In this document: positions 35,595 through 47,786 of the stretch, one piece after another
How positions within the stretch are numbered: the first letter of the stretch is position 1
Layout of the letters: each line of letters starts with the position of its first letter
Source of the DNA: Penicillus capitatus
Lineage: Eukaryota > Chlorophyta
Direction: 5' to 3'
Assembly (NCBI GenBank): GCA_965649825.1
Contig: OZ287704.1
Location: 124,001 to 188,000 of the forward strand
DNA: 64,000 nucleotides
Made by a program: the position numbers and the translations under genes
The notes under the pieces: model-generated
Database searches by the model: none
What the model saw: only the letters and a program-made list of their open reading frames with translations
What the model was told of the DNA's origin: nothing

Positions 35595-37762
35595 CCGCGG
35601 AGTACCGACCTACAGCTCCCGGTACTGGACAACGCAGGCGCCCCTCGGCACTGGTTTCACACCCCCCCTGACGCCCTTAAAGTGTCCCGGGCGCCAGCTC
35701 CCCACTAGGGGAAGCTGGTCCTGCAAGCAGATGGCAGTTAGATGCGTGAAAGAACGCATCGAAAGACTTACTTGGCGGGACAGGGTTGAGTGGACCCATC
35801 TTGTCCGTTGAATAGTCGATCTGGCGACAGAGACTTTGACGATGGCTCTATCCCTCCCACCGCCGCGTTCGCCCGTCCAGGTAGCGACAGATCGGGTCTC
35901 CGTCATCGTCGCCTGGTAGAGGAAACATGGTATCTTCCTCGTCGCTGTCGCCGTTTTCCAGCAGCGTTGTCTGCATGTCGTTATCATTCACATCATCATC
36001 TGCCACAGGCGCCGCGTCGCTGATGACGACGGCGTGTCGATCGGTGACGGCGTCGCTTCTCATCAGACCCTCGGGAGCTTCCGGTCCGTCAGTATCAATC
36101 CACTGTCGCTGCAGTCCTGTCTCAGATGTCTGCGGCTCGCCAGCACTGAAGGTCCCCGGCGTGTCGACTCGGACTACTGCCCGGCGTTTCCATTCCTCTT
36201 TTCGGCAGAATGCCAAAACGCTCACTCCATCTCTGACGTGACTCGCTCAGAAAAGCACGAGGAGCGAGTTCTTGAGGTTTTTCGTGCATACGACGCAGGA
36301 GAACGCGGCCATCCATCGAGCTGATGACCCGGAAGACGCAGCACATCCGCCACATACGCTCCCCATTCGAATCCAGGCTTTTGCTGAGCGACAAATGCAC
36401 TCGTCCAGATCCTACTCAGCACACAACACCTTCTCCACGCTACCACCCATAACAAAGACCTCACCGAATGTATCTAGTTCTGAGACGGAGGCCATTCAAA
36501 CTAATTTCTCGAAAGCTCCGCGTCTCTTTGCCATACTAACAGTACGTCGTATAGAATTCAGGCTGCGTCAGATGTTCCTGTAGCACTGTCGAAGAAAGAA
36601 CATGTTGGAACACATCGATCGACGCGGCTTCTTACTGACCTGTTGTGTTACACCTGTTGGCCTTGATGAAGTTCGTTGTCTCGGCATCTGTTGCAAAGCG
36701 CCACCTACGCAACGCGAATGATTGTTCTCGATGCTGTCTTCTGATTCAAGAGCGTCGTTCGAGAAACGCAACCCGTTTTAGGGTTTGCTCACGAACGAAC
36801 ATACCTTGGCGCTCTGCCCTTTGGTTGTCCGGCCTCGTTTCCCACCGACAGGATACTTTTGCATCCGGGGAATCGTCGTAATGTCTGTCTGAGCCGGATG
36901 GACGCAAAACGGACGACCAATCATCTCGTCCAAAGCGACATCGAAAAACGGGGATCCGACGGCGACCATCTGGATCCACCATGGCGCTCCGTCAACCGTC
37001 AGACCACCCTCAAGCGCCATACCACGATGCGGTACCTATTCCACTGTCCTATTCTGAAATCACCTTGTCTATTGATTTGAGGACAGTTTGGTACCTGCAT
37101 GGTCCACTGGGTTCTCCCAGATGCATCATCCTCAGCTGCATCTGTCGATGCAGACGTCAACCGTCCCATGCCTCGCGTCTCCGAGCCCTGGCAGTCCAAT
37201 GAACAGCCGCACCGGGTTCCATTGTCGAGTCCACGACGCCGATGACCCGCCTTCTGAAAAGTGCCTAGTCGATGCCTTTTCAGCCGCGGAGGACGAATTC
37301 CGTCAACTGGCGACCTGCAAGACGCAAACGAAGGGTGGGTAATTTGAACGAATTGCCCACGAGGGCAGGAGGAGAGAATCGACTTACTGTCGAAAGCGTG
37401 CAGACGGAGTGCCGAATGGTTGAAGTCGGCACAGATCTCTTTTAAGCAGATTGCTGTCGGAGGGCGAGTGCGACGAAAAGCAGTGTCTTGGACGGCGGTA
37501 GATGGAAAATCGTAAAGAAGGCGGCGACTGGAAAGCGATTCAGCGGAAAGGGTAAACGTAGCGCGAAACGTCCAAAACTCAAAAGATACTGCGAAAGCAA
37601 TACAACTCAGGAACGTCGATGATTTTTGACGGCAAATGGAAATCGCAACCGTATGTGGGTGGAAGTTGATGATGGCGACGTAATCACCAACGATGAAGCC
37701 GCCATGCAATAAGCAAGCTCTAAGTGTGTCGACTGAAAGGTCTGGCAACACCCAAAGGTCCT
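35595..37762 (-). CDS. Probable multi-exon gene of unknown function (M), structure incomplete
   Basis: Several minus-strand segments join well: about 37389-37762 (INFHPHTVAISICR...NHSALRLHAFDS), ending in a GTAAGT donor; a segment ending ...TQWTMQ at 37095; and an exon 36805-37035 (77 codons, GGLTVDGAPWWIQMVAVGS, PVGGKRGRTTKGQ) ending at an AAG|GTATGT donor. Further left an acidic stretch (DDDVNDNDM, 35848-36225) and a last exon at about 35595-35730 (DQLPLVGSWRPGHFKG, stop TAG) follow a clear GTAAGT...TTGCAG intron. I could not chain all pieces in one frame, so the outer limits are approximate and two genes are possible. No family is recognised. Confidence 0.3.
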
Positions 37763-40700
37763 GCTATGGAACGGAGTGTCCCATTATCCTGTCGTGTGTG
37801 AAGGAAAGTTACTATTTGAGGATGCAGAAGTGGCGGTTATGAACGGTACATCGGAGGCCGCGTGTAAAAATCGAACTGGATACCAAGCTCTGGAGTGTAT
37901 CAAATCATGTTCTAGAAATCACCCTGCGGACTTACCTATTTCATCCCAGTACTAGTTTGTGACTCACTGTCGAACAAGTATTGAGGAAATGTAATCAATT
38001 GTACTTTTCACCTTCAAGTGGTCAAAGGGCGAGGTAAGAGCCTCCCAAGGATGTCTCCCATCAGAATCATAATCAACGACTTGACAGCACGCCCTGTTAA
38101 TTTCTCGTCTGGATACTCTTCTGGTGATGCGACAATGGCCAACCAACACAGATTGGTTTAAGATGGGATGATTCTGTATCGTGCTGCGAAAAACACATTA
38201 GCATTCAGTTTGCTTAACAGGAGGCATCTGCATCGTGAGATTTGAGACATGTTACCAGTACTTGTGCTGGTTAAGTGTTCTGATGTAAGTCCTCTCTTAC
38301 ATTCGCTGGATGGTCTGTCTCTCTGTATGTGTCGGGTGCACTCATTCGACCCGATGTCAGCTTTGTCTGAGAATCAGGCAGGTGAAGCTCCATCCATTCG
38401 ATCACACTTTATGTGCATGTCTGTCGTTCTCATTCTGCATTAAGCGTCTAAAAAGGTGAAAGAGAAGTCGCCTTCAAGCATCGTTTTCGATGTCCCATGC
38501 GGCATGACAGTACGGTTCTTTTGCTGTGTCGAAGCAAAGTCTCGTCATTCATTTCGCGGTTTAAATCGTCAAGTCTTTCACAAGAGTAAATCCAGCCTGA
38601 GGTGTCCATCACAATCAACCTAGATCTTCGCACCTTGTATGTCACATTTAACAATGTTTTTGAACTCTCAAAAGTTAGCTGCTACTGAGATTGACATGAA
38701 ACAGTGATCGTTATCCAATCTCGAGGATGAATGGTCCTTCGAGAGGCAGAACTGCTGACTGTGTCGTGATCGAGTACAAAACCCACCGCTACTGGCCGCC
38801 GTTTTTAACAAGAAATGACCAATCTCGGTTAGAGGTCGAGGCATCGAAAGTTCGAAGATGATCCCAGAAGTGTTTTAGAACCTGCTGCTTACCGAAGAGA
38901 CAAGAGGGCATCAGATGGCAGCGACCGCTCCCCAAGCCCTCCTCCAAGAGACATCCAACAAAGATCGACAAAGATCTCAGTGCTTGAACTTGGATGCTGT
39001 TGCTTCCGAGGCCCCTTGTTATTGGCAGCAGTTCCCGGCATTTTCGGCTGTCTATCGACGAAGCCCTGTATGTCAACGATAGTTATCCAGTGCGCTTCTG
39101 ATCACCTACCTGGATAGACAATCTGTTATCTTCTGGGTGTGTCCTTAGGTCGCTTGCTACCCATCGATCACATGACCCATTTCATCTGTCTGCATTGAGA
39201 ATGTGGATGAAGTCACTGCATCGAAAGGACACATTGCTGAGTTGCTTTCAAATTCTCTACTTCGCTGTCGAAACAAAATAAACGTCAGAGGCCTTTGATA
39301 CCTGTCCACTATGTTCATCTGACGAAATATTGCCCGTTTGATCCACCATCGCCACGAACGAACACATGGCTGAATTTCGAAAGGGATGTGCTTTGCGTTC
39401 TCCTCATCCATGTTGTATTCCACCAGTCGTTAAGTTGTCGTTTATGAGAGAGACATTATCGGCGAAGATCCTACTCACTTCTACGGGCGCTTGAAACATC
39501 CAAAGGCAGATGTGCTATAGAAGACAACTAACTCGACAGACATAGTGCATAGATGAGAGTGAGTTCACCGCCGCCCGTTCGCTTCAGAAAAAGACATTTC
39601 CCGCAAGTACGTACGAAGCTTCCGTGGCTTCTCCGCTGTCGTCCGACGAACACCTTCGCCTGATTTCGCAAGGGGCAACATTCGGATCTCTAAAGGATGT
39701 GTTGTCGCAGAAGTTAAGAGGACTCCATGTCCGCAGCGCACACGCGGGTCGTCGTCCCCACAGGCACTGAGAGGATTGCGCTAGAGTGAGCAACCGCGAC
39801 AAGTTTTCACAAGACGGCCCCGAGCCGTTTCTCGCTGCCGTCAATTTAAATCTATGCAGATCGTCAGAACAAGGATTACCAGGGTTCCAATGAACCACGA
39901 CTATTTCCAGTGTTACATCTGAGTCGTGTCTGACACGTTCCTTCCCGGAAAACCCGACTTCTCAGAAAACGCCCAACAGATAGTATCTTACAGATGTCAG
40001 ACCGATCGAGACAGTATTGTATCAGAAACCATGACGTTTTCGACAGGTTGGTAGCAGAGTGCATGCTAAATCAGTCGACAAAAGGGCCATTTGATAGGAC
40101 GAATGCGGACATCCGTGAGGGATGTCTGGAAAATCATTTTTCTCTGTGGACATTAATGGTCTGTCATTCATTGACTGTTCTCCGTGCGTTTTACCTGTGT
40201 CGACCTGTAAGTCGAGACAGAATCGGTTTCTCTTGACGGACGAACGACGACTGGAGCTCATTTTCACGATCCGGTGCAAGCATTCCTCATCACACTCTTT
40301 CATTCCCACGTCTTAATCTCCTGCGATGATCTCACACGTTTTCTTTTTACGACTCGCGTCTGTATCTCGACCTTCATCTTCAAAACAGCGTCGGAAGGAA
40401 GTGCGATCGCGTTTAGAAATCAAGGAGACGCAAAACTTTCCCTCCCGGAGAGACTCTTTGTGCGCCTCTTGTCAACGAAAGCGACACAGAAGGAACGAAC
40501 GCAACGCTCGAGGTATGACCCAAAATGCGTCAGGCGATACTCGGAGATGGAAATGCGCGAAAGTGCTGCGACGACAATCAGAAAAAGGGAGTACATAGGC
40601 TTCGCACATCCGTCTGCCCTGCCTCTCTAGAAAATTCAATTCGATTAAGTTCGTCGCCATTCCAGTTCCGGTCTCGTTCTTCGGAGCGCCATCTACCTCA

Positions 40701-41480
40701 CTCTGTTCTCTAACGTTGGATGCTTAACTTCGCTTGCAGAAGAATGCTAGTTGCTCAGGGAAGGCGCGATAACCGGATCGTCTGGACATAGGACACGAAT
40801 AAAGCTAAGTCATTCCGATGGATTCGTTGCAAATGGATTCAACTCGCGACAGAGAAAACGATGAACACGGGAAGACGATGTGGAGTTGCAATTCCATCGG
40901 AACTGTCTTTGTTTGTCGTTGTCGGCGACATATCACTAGGCGGATATTGAGCAGCTCTGGGAGATTCCGAGTCACGACGCAATCGGCTCGAAGTCACTTC
41001 TTTTGGTCGAAGTATCGACGGCTCCTGGCAACCTTTGGTTACACTGTGGGTGTCTGTTGTTTCGCATCCTTAAATGATGGTTCTTTTGAGTTTCTCCCCA
41101 AAGAGCTTTGTTGCGTTAAAAGAACTGATTCTCAAAACAACTAATGTAACAACGCTTCCTCAAGGATCGTTGCTGCTAATGTACGACGTGACCAAGGGAT
41201 ATCGTGTCCAACAGAACCCGCACAACACAAGACGTTAGACGTTAGGTTCGGTCAAACTTAGCACATCAACAGGGCTCTTATCAGTCACTCTTTCCTCGCC
41301 GTTTGGTCGACACAGCCTCTACGGGTCTATTCTCATCCAGGCACGCTGCCGAGAGCTTCGTCTTTACAAGGACATCCTACGCTCGGGAGTATGCCTTTCG
41401 AACAGAGGCTTGGCACGGCAGTGTCGGCAGGCTGGCAACAGTGCGACATATAGCGAGCTGAACAACTAGTCATCCGCGGT
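37763..41480. other. Long stretch without supported genes
   Basis: About 3.7 kb of short frames with no domains, signal peptides or credible splice chains. A plus-strand frame at 40326-40598 contains CASCQRKRHRR, superficially like a zinc-cluster motif, but a competing longer frame overlaps it. No reverse transcriptase, integrase or transposase motifs were seen. Confidence 0.45.
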
Positions 41481-41766
41481 CTCACAGCCTCATGTGTTTA
41501 GCCAGTTTCGAAACCTTTGTCGATGGTGCCCACTCGGAGTACCCGTCGTCCTTGTCCATCGGCGGAAGCGGAGACACTAACGAGATCTGTAGATTCGAGC
41601 CGTCTTCGCCGGCAGATGGCGCCAAGCTCGGTGATGCAATGCGTGCCGCAACAGTCCTAGAACAGTCAGGAAAGCGTCGAGGTTTTAGCGTTCCGTCGTC
41701 GGCACATAGCTCACACGCGTCGTAACGGGAACGGAAATCCATTGGACAAACAATTCTTGCAAACAG

Positions 41767-42435
41767 TCACTCTTTTAAAAAGTGTGACGTCCAGAGAGAA
41801 GTGATATCAAAGTGTAGTGTCGAGCACAATATTCTAAAAAAGGTGGAGCATGGATGAAGAGATGCCCACCCCGCCACAGTGTCTACAAAGAAAGAGTGAG
41901 GAGACAGTGAGTTTGCGATGGAATGACTTACGGTCGGCGAGCGGCGCCTCACAGTGCGGCGCGGGAGGTCTCCCTGAACGAGCACTGACACCGATTCCAG
42001 TCAGGGTGCGCGAGGAGAACGAATGCAACTGATGGTCGACTAATAGGAGGCAGTCGTGCCACTCTCGATACGGCGACGCGCTGCGCGGACATGCAGGTAA
42101 GGGGTCCGTGACATGAAAGAAGGAAAAAGGAACCCGAGAAACACACAGTCAGGGCAAAGAAACAGAAAAAACACAGCAGAACTGAAACATGCAGGTGAGC
42201 AAACAAGCAGAGCAAGAAAAAGCAAAGGTAACAACACAGAAACACAGAGGAGACAGGCAAACAAGGAAGGAAGAGAGAAAACAAGAAAGGTAAAACTGAC
42301 AAAAACAAAGAAGGGGAGACACAAGAGACACCCAGGAGAGAGAGGAGAAAGGCAAAAGGTAAGAAAAGACGATCCTGGGTGTGTGAGAGCAACGCGCTAC
42401 CGCCGTTCATCGGCAGTGTACACCCGCCTCCCCAT
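41767..42435 (-). CDS. Possible short protein gene with a long pyrimidine-rich intron (N)
   Basis: Exons from the right: 42401-42435, 41932-42080 and 41767-41882, giving 99 residues (MGRRVYTADERR | ASPYREWHDCLLLVDHQ...). Intron 1 (42081-42400, 320 bp) is an extreme pyrimidine tract ending CGCGCAG; intron 2 (41883-41931, 49 bp) is a textbook GTAAGT...TTTGTAG. Phases agree through the stop. A downstream frame at 41482-41742 (MDFRSRYDACELC, then DKDDGYSEW) could be a further exon or a separate gene. An 8-bp-arm hairpin (GCTGCCTC/GAGGCAGC, 42507-42532) lies just upstream of the start. No family is recognised. Confidence 0.35.
42081..42370 (+). repeat. Purine-rich low-complexity tract
   Basis: AG-rich on plus, pyrimidine-rich on minus; words such as AAAAACACAG and GAAACACAG recur. 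It forms the proposed long intron of gene N. A 149-residue Lys-rich plus-strand frame (42113-42562) and a 153-residue hydrophobic minus-strand frame across it are considered artefacts of composition. Confidence 0.55.
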
Positions 42436-42914
42436 GTGTGCGACCCCGAAAGGTGGGCAGGTCGCCAAGGCCCTACCCGCTAGTGCCGCGAGGGTTGTGC
42501 GACGCCGCTGCCTCGGGGTGGGAAGAGGCAGCACACAGCTAGCGTGTGGATACGGTCCTTAAGTCCTCTGGATGTTGAGATGGACGTGCTTCAGCTTCAT
42601 GCATGCTCCCTTGTTCATGCAACCTGTCGTCAGTCACAAATCTTGGACTCTTCGTGCGCTCAGTCGGTTTGCTGTCCGGAGTCTATTATTCAATCGGATG
42701 TCTAAACAAGAAAAGAGATGGGTAGCTGTCTCACTCTTGATTAGATGATTCGGTGATAGGTCTCTTGGCTGTGTTGAACACAGAAGTGGATTGTGGGACG
42801 ATCCTGATTGGCCAAGAGTCGATGATAGCACCGACAAAGCAGCCGACAATGATCTTCGTCTGGTGATGAACTCGAGCAAGCTTCTATGTTCTGTCTTCAT
42901 GTTCCGACTGACCA

Positions 42915-43226
42915 CCGGCTTCGATGTTTTCAGTCCCCGTTCGTCCAAAGGAGGAATGCTTCGATCTGTGGATGACCGAATTTCTGAGAGCTTGATCTTC
43001 CTGCAGCCATATCTGCTGGGACACATCTCTCCAGCAGAGAGTGGTTATCTCGTCTCTGCAGTCCTCGGTAGCCATCGGCTTCGATTCCTGTCTCCGTTCG
43101 TCCACAGGAGGATGTCTGAATCTGTAGATGACCGAATTTCTGATAGCGGCCACTTCCATCGACCATGTCTGCTGAGCCGCATCTCTCCAGCAGAGAATCC
43201 TTGTCTCATCTCTGTGAACTACTATA
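42915..43226 (+). repeat. 156-bp tandem duplication
   Basis: Two diverged copies, aligned for example at GATGACCGAATTTCTGA (42971 and 43127, 156 bp apart) and ATCTCTCCAGCAGAGA. The spacing equals 52 codons and a plus-strand frame (42791-43234, 147 residues) runs through both copies, so the duplication keeps that frame, with SVDDRIS and RISPAE repeated. Whether this is coding is unclear. Confidence 0.7.
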
Positions 43227-43234
43227 TCGTTTAG

Positions 43235-45359
43235 AAAGGAGAGTCTGTGTAAAGAATGGTCTAACCTTTAGATTGCATCGTTCGAACAGGCGCCTGTTGG
43301 AGCAGACACAAATCTGATAGCCAGCATCAGCTTCAGTCCAGAAGTGCTTCTACTGATGGGTCGCGTTCAAGACTGACATCTCTGTTCCGGCGGTATTGGT
43401 AGTCGGTCGGGAGAAGTCCTTCCCACTGAGACTGTAGTTCAGCGGACAATTCATTGATGCCTGGATGAGGAACCCTGACTGATTTGAGAGACGTCACTTC
43501 CCTCCAATCTATAATTACGCCTTTGTTGCTCTTCGAGAGACATCTGTCCACTGCATGGCAAAAATGGTCAAACGATCACTATGGTTTTAAGTGTGACTGA
43601 CCTAATTACGCAAGAGTTTTCTATTGGGAGATCAAGCATGGATGGACAGCTGCTGTGGATCTGTCGGCGTGTCTTGGTGATCATGTCAATGCGAAGTCCA
43701 CGATCCCAGAATGTCACACGACCAATCTCTTTTCTTCGATGATCGTGGACCCCTTGTCTTGTTTTGACAGAGAGAGATCTGGCAATCTCCTCAACGGCAT
43801 CCCTATCTTCGAAAGGACCTAGGGAATATCATCCAACCATGGGATTCCATTTGTTGACCTCACCTGTGAGGTACAGCACTGTTGTCATCGTATGCAGACT
43901 TCTTGAGATATGCTACCCTAGCACAATTGACAAGAACTGTATGCCGGCCAATAGATTGAAACTTGAGCAAGCAAGTATGGCATTTCTAGACTTGACGATA
44001 AGCTTTCTCCAGTTACAAGAGATAACTCATAAAAGGCGATCCGGTCCTCTACTGGGTGCTAAACGACTGTGCAGAAGAAACTGCGCTTGATTCCACTGGC
44101 TGCATGAATGACACTTGGTGTACGTGTGTTCGTCAGCTGGATTCCAAATGGTTTGTGTCAAGATCAGCTTCTTCATCTTAGCGTATTTCGTACAGACTGG
44201 TTGTTGTTTTGTTTTCCTAGATCGAGAATGACTCAGAGTGACTTCTCCAGATGTGCCTCCCAGATGGACTTTTATGCCAACAGCACGAAGGGTTCTGAAG
44301 AAATGTGACATCTTTGAACTGAGAAAAAGTTTTCCTGTGAAGATCACTCTTAATGACGATCCACTCCCTCTCTTACGTGCTGAATGCTCTCTTTGTTGCT
44401 GTAGAGAACGGCTTGTTCACCTTCGTAGATCCTTCTTTGTATCAGCTGGATTCTGAAGGTCTCGTGAAGTCGAGTGCTTCTTGGTACATCTGGAACGAAC
44501 TGACTTTGTTTAGGTCTCCTGCGAGGGAAAGGATGATCCATGCAGGCTTCTCTGCACGTGCTTTCCAGGATCTTTCGAACAAAGCTTTCATTCCAGACAA
44601 GATAACGGATTCTGGACACATGTGTCTTCTTAGAGCCAGTAAAGCCGTCTCCAGCCTCACGGAAGGGTGACAGATTCAGTTTGTCTGGGAGATCGCAAGT
44701 TGTGGTCGGGTGTCTTGTTGTTATGTGCCGATGTGTCTCCGATGCTCCCTTGACTGAATCCGCTTTGACATGTTCTTTCTTCGTCTCTTGCAGGCACACT
44801 CACTGACTGGATCTTTCCTCCAGACGTTTTCTGCATGGACTGGATCACGATGTGTTCTGAAAACATAACAGATCTTACTGTAAAGGATTTGACAAATGGC
44901 AGTCTATGTCGGTCATCTGGCAGCAAAAGGTGCTCCAACACAGTGTCTGTGCTCGAACAACCATATCTCGTCGTTGCCATCAGAACACGAGCCTCTTTAC
45001 TCTTTTCTTCTTCAACATGTGGTGTGCTTTACTCCATGCATTCCCTGATGTCCAGACTCGCGTAAAACACTGAAGAATGATTCAATAGCTTCCGATCCAG
45101 TGTGCAAACTGGTTGCTTATCATGAGCACTCTAAAACGACAGAAAAGTCAGGAATCTAGGCAACTAACAGGAGTGACTTACTTTCTTTATCTCAACTCAC
45201 TCAACGATTCAAATAACACTTCCTCGATGCAGCAGTTGTGATGTGACCACATGGGTCTTGTATGACAACAGGTAATAACTGGAACGGAACATTTGGTTGA
45301 AAGGTAGGATTTCTTGAAGAGCATGTGCAAAGTGACGTGTATCATTCACCCACTCAGTA
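43235..45359. other. No supported gene; weak protein-like minus-strand frames
   Basis: Minus-strand frames around 44027-44980 contain protein-like stretches (IFTGKLFLSSKMSHFF; ERSWKARAEKPAWIILSLAGD) in three different phases, which could be exons of one gene or chance. A weak similarity between the sequence after CAGCTGGATTC at about 44136 and at about 44445 suggests old duplication. Confidence 0.35.
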
Positions 45360-45900
45360 AAACAGTAAATAGGACGAAGACAGCCTCAAAGTGCGAGACA
45401 GCAGATATGGCCGTGACAGCTCCATGCAGCAAATGACTGCAAATCAGACAATAACACTCAGCCTCCATCAACGGCAGACGACAAGTAGGACGAAGACAGC
45501 CTCAAAGTACAACAGCAAAATGGACCGTGAGAGCCTTGATGCATCATAAAACGGAAAAGCAGCAGGTAAGACCACAAAGCCTCCAGCCAAGGCAGACAGC
45601 AAACAGAATGATGACAGTCTCAAAGTGCGGCATAGCAAACAGGACCGCAGCAGCCTCCGTGCATCAAAAACAGCAAAACGGCAAGTCAGACGAGAACAGC
45701 CTCCATTCACAGTAAGACAACAAAAAGAACCCTGATAGCCTCCACTCAGCAAGACAGGAAATAGGACAGCAACAGCCTCCACTTGCAAGACCGCGAACAC
45801 GACCGTGAGAGCTCCATGCAGCAGGACAGCAGATTAGACAATAACAGCCTCCATCCACAGACAAACAGCAGACAAACCCACTAAAGTCTCTACATCCGAA
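45360..45900. repeat. Degenerate minisatellite with AGCCTCCA core
   Basis: The words ACAGCCTCCA / ACAGCCTCAAAG recur about nine times at irregular intervals, and GACGAAGACAGCCTCAAAG is repeated about 105 bp apart near 45376 and 45491. Read on the minus strand the core is TGGAGGCT, as in the 33.6-34.9 kb array on the plus strand. Confidence 0.65.
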
Positions 45901-45998
45901 ATCGGCAAAAACAAGCCAACCACTACAAAGCGAAGGTGGAATGGCAGAAAAACAGAAAAGAAAACAGACCCTTGAATCTCTTTGTTTTTTTATTTTTT

Positions 45999-46024
45999 GT
46001 CACACATTTGAAAGTGTGACGTCA
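45999..46024. promoter_or_regulatory. Hairpin next to a CRE-like palindrome
   Basis: GTCACAC, 8-nt loop, GTGTGAC, overlapping TGACGTCA (46017-46024), a perfect CRE-type bZIP site. It lies in very T-rich DNA downstream of gene F. A 13-mer containing AAGTGTGACGTC is also found at about 41779. Functional meaning unknown. Confidence 0.25.
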
Positions 46025-46157
46025 TTTTTTATTTTTTTTATTTTTTTTACACAGAAAAGTGTGAAAAGTGAGAAAATTGAAAATTTTTATTTTTTTTTAA
46101 TTTTTGACAGCACCCCCAAAAAACAGCTTCCAAAAACCGGAAAAAGAGGCCCGTGAG

Positions 46158-47470
46158 CTAATCCCGGATAAAAACCTACACAAAAGGAAACAATAGAAGA
46201 GGAGAGAATGAGAAGAGAAAGTCTTACGCATTGCCCAGAGAGAAAGAAGAGACGTTCCGGGATGGCAGCTGAACCCACGGGGACACACTCTCCGGAAAGA
46301 AAAAAGGGACGGGGAGGAATGCCAAGATGGCCAACGGAGAATATGAAGGGGCGAGGAGGGATCACGGGAGGATGGGTGAAGGAAAAGAGAGAGGTGCGTG
46401 GCGGGAAGGCAGGTGGATTAAAGGGGAGGGAAAAAAGAAAAGGACGGGGCGGAATTAGAGGTGGAGGCGTTGCGGGGATGCAGTAGACTTGTGGGCGAGG
46501 AGGGAACAAAGGAGGAAGCTGGATGTTCTGCACGGAGGGAGGCAAGAGAGTGGGCTGGAGAGGTGGAGATGGGGTCCACTGCATTGAGGCCGGAGGCTCG
46601 GACGGCTCGGAGGCCGGAAACACCGTCGGCTGCAATGCCGGAGGCTCGGACGGCTCGGAGGCCGGAAACACCGTCGGCTGCGGGGCCGGAGGATCGGACG
46701 GGATGGCTGCCGGATGCTCAAACGGCACAGAGGCCGGAGGCACTGTCGGCTGCGGCAACGTGCAGGGCGTTGGGGCGTGCGGCTGCGAGGTCGGGGGCGG
46801 GTTGCTCGGAGTTGGCTGTGCATGTGCCTGCAGACACACCTCCTGTCAAGAGACCGTGGCAAACGAGATCTCACCTCCCCGCCACCGATATCCATGGCAG
46901 ACTGGCCTCTGGCTAATCGTTCTCTCCTCTGTTCGGAGGAGAGAACCCTCGCACGACGTCCGCCGCGAGGCTGTTCGGTCTGGGCTCGTGGAGGCCCAAA
47001 CCGAGCAGGAGGGGCCTGCTGCTGTTGCAGCTCACGGCCCCTCTGAGCAGTTGTCTGGGCCTTCATGGCCCAGAACAACTCCTCACGCTCTGCCGTATCT
47101 AAGTTACGGAAGGCCCTGGGTGGTCTGTTACCCAGGACCTCCGGCAACGTGACCTGGGAAAACCTAGATCACACAAGAAAGAGTCAGTAAAGCTGGCAGC
47201 ATAGTTCGTTGCCAGAAACAGTCAGTCAGAAGGAGCAGAGAAGAAAAAGCAGGAAAGAGATGCGTTGGCGAAAACAGGACAACGGCTGTGGTCTCAAGGG
47301 CGCGTAATCGTGAACGAATAGGTATGAGCTTTTCGACTGCATTCGCACGGAAAACGTTCATGTGGCAGACGGAGATCTCAGAGGCGCGCGGCGCGTCAAA
47401 GCATGGCTGCAACTCACGGTTTTCCTGGATAACCATAGTCATCCTCCGTGGTCATGTGAGAGTCTGCCAT
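46158..47470 (-). CDS. Proline-rich low-complexity protein (F)
   Basis: Exons from the right: 47418-47470, 46875-47163, 46228-46827 and 46158-46175, giving about 320 residues. The first exon encodes MADSHMTTEDDYGYPGKP with a strong GTGAGT donor; a 254-bp intron follows, then VTLPEVLGNRPPRAF, an AEREELFWAMK helix and an Arg/Gln-rich part. The rest is Pro-rich: a 16-residue unit (TVFPASEPSEPPALQP) is duplicated by a 48-bp DNA repeat at 46590-46682, and PPRPFLFS-like units recur. If the last intron (46176-46227) is not used, the frame ends at 46087. Such proteins are often scaffolds or wall/matrix components, but there is no signal peptide and no family match. All three junctions keep phase. Confidence 0.45.
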
Positions 47471-47786
47471 CTTCTTCGTTGGTGGAGCACGCAGCAACAA
47501 AGAACTCGGAAACTCGAGTGCGCGTGCTGGCTGCGACAGGACCTTTATAGGCCGCCTCGGTTGCTGCCCCGCGGCTGGCGAACGGAGGGTACGAACTGTG
47601 GCCGTTCGGCGGCGCGTGCATGCGCCGCCGGACAAAGGAATGGCCACCGGAGGGCCAGAAACGTAGAATGCTGTCGCCGGGACGCGCGATGCGAACGAGA
47701 GAGCGTTTTCGAAAGCTCCTGAGAGTTTTTTACAGGTGAGATTGTCCACAGTCTGTCGGAATGCAGTTCTCTAAGTGTAACTCACG

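Noticed and set aside
40326-40598. Zinc-cluster-like motif CASCQRKRHRR
   Set aside because: Only two of six expected cysteines are present, with a competing longer frame in another phase.
41949-42410. 153-residue hydrophobic minus-strand frame, multiple apparent membrane helices
   Set aside because: Arises from a pyrimidine tract giving Leu/Phe/Cys/Ser; better explained as an intron.
42507-42532. Helitron-type terminal hairpin
   Set aside because: An 8-bp-arm hairpin is present, but the expected CTRRT end is missing and no helicase gene is seen.
37763-45359. Retrotransposon or DNA transposon coding regions
   Set aside because: Searched by eye for reverse transcriptase, integrase, transposase and helicase motifs on both strands; none found.
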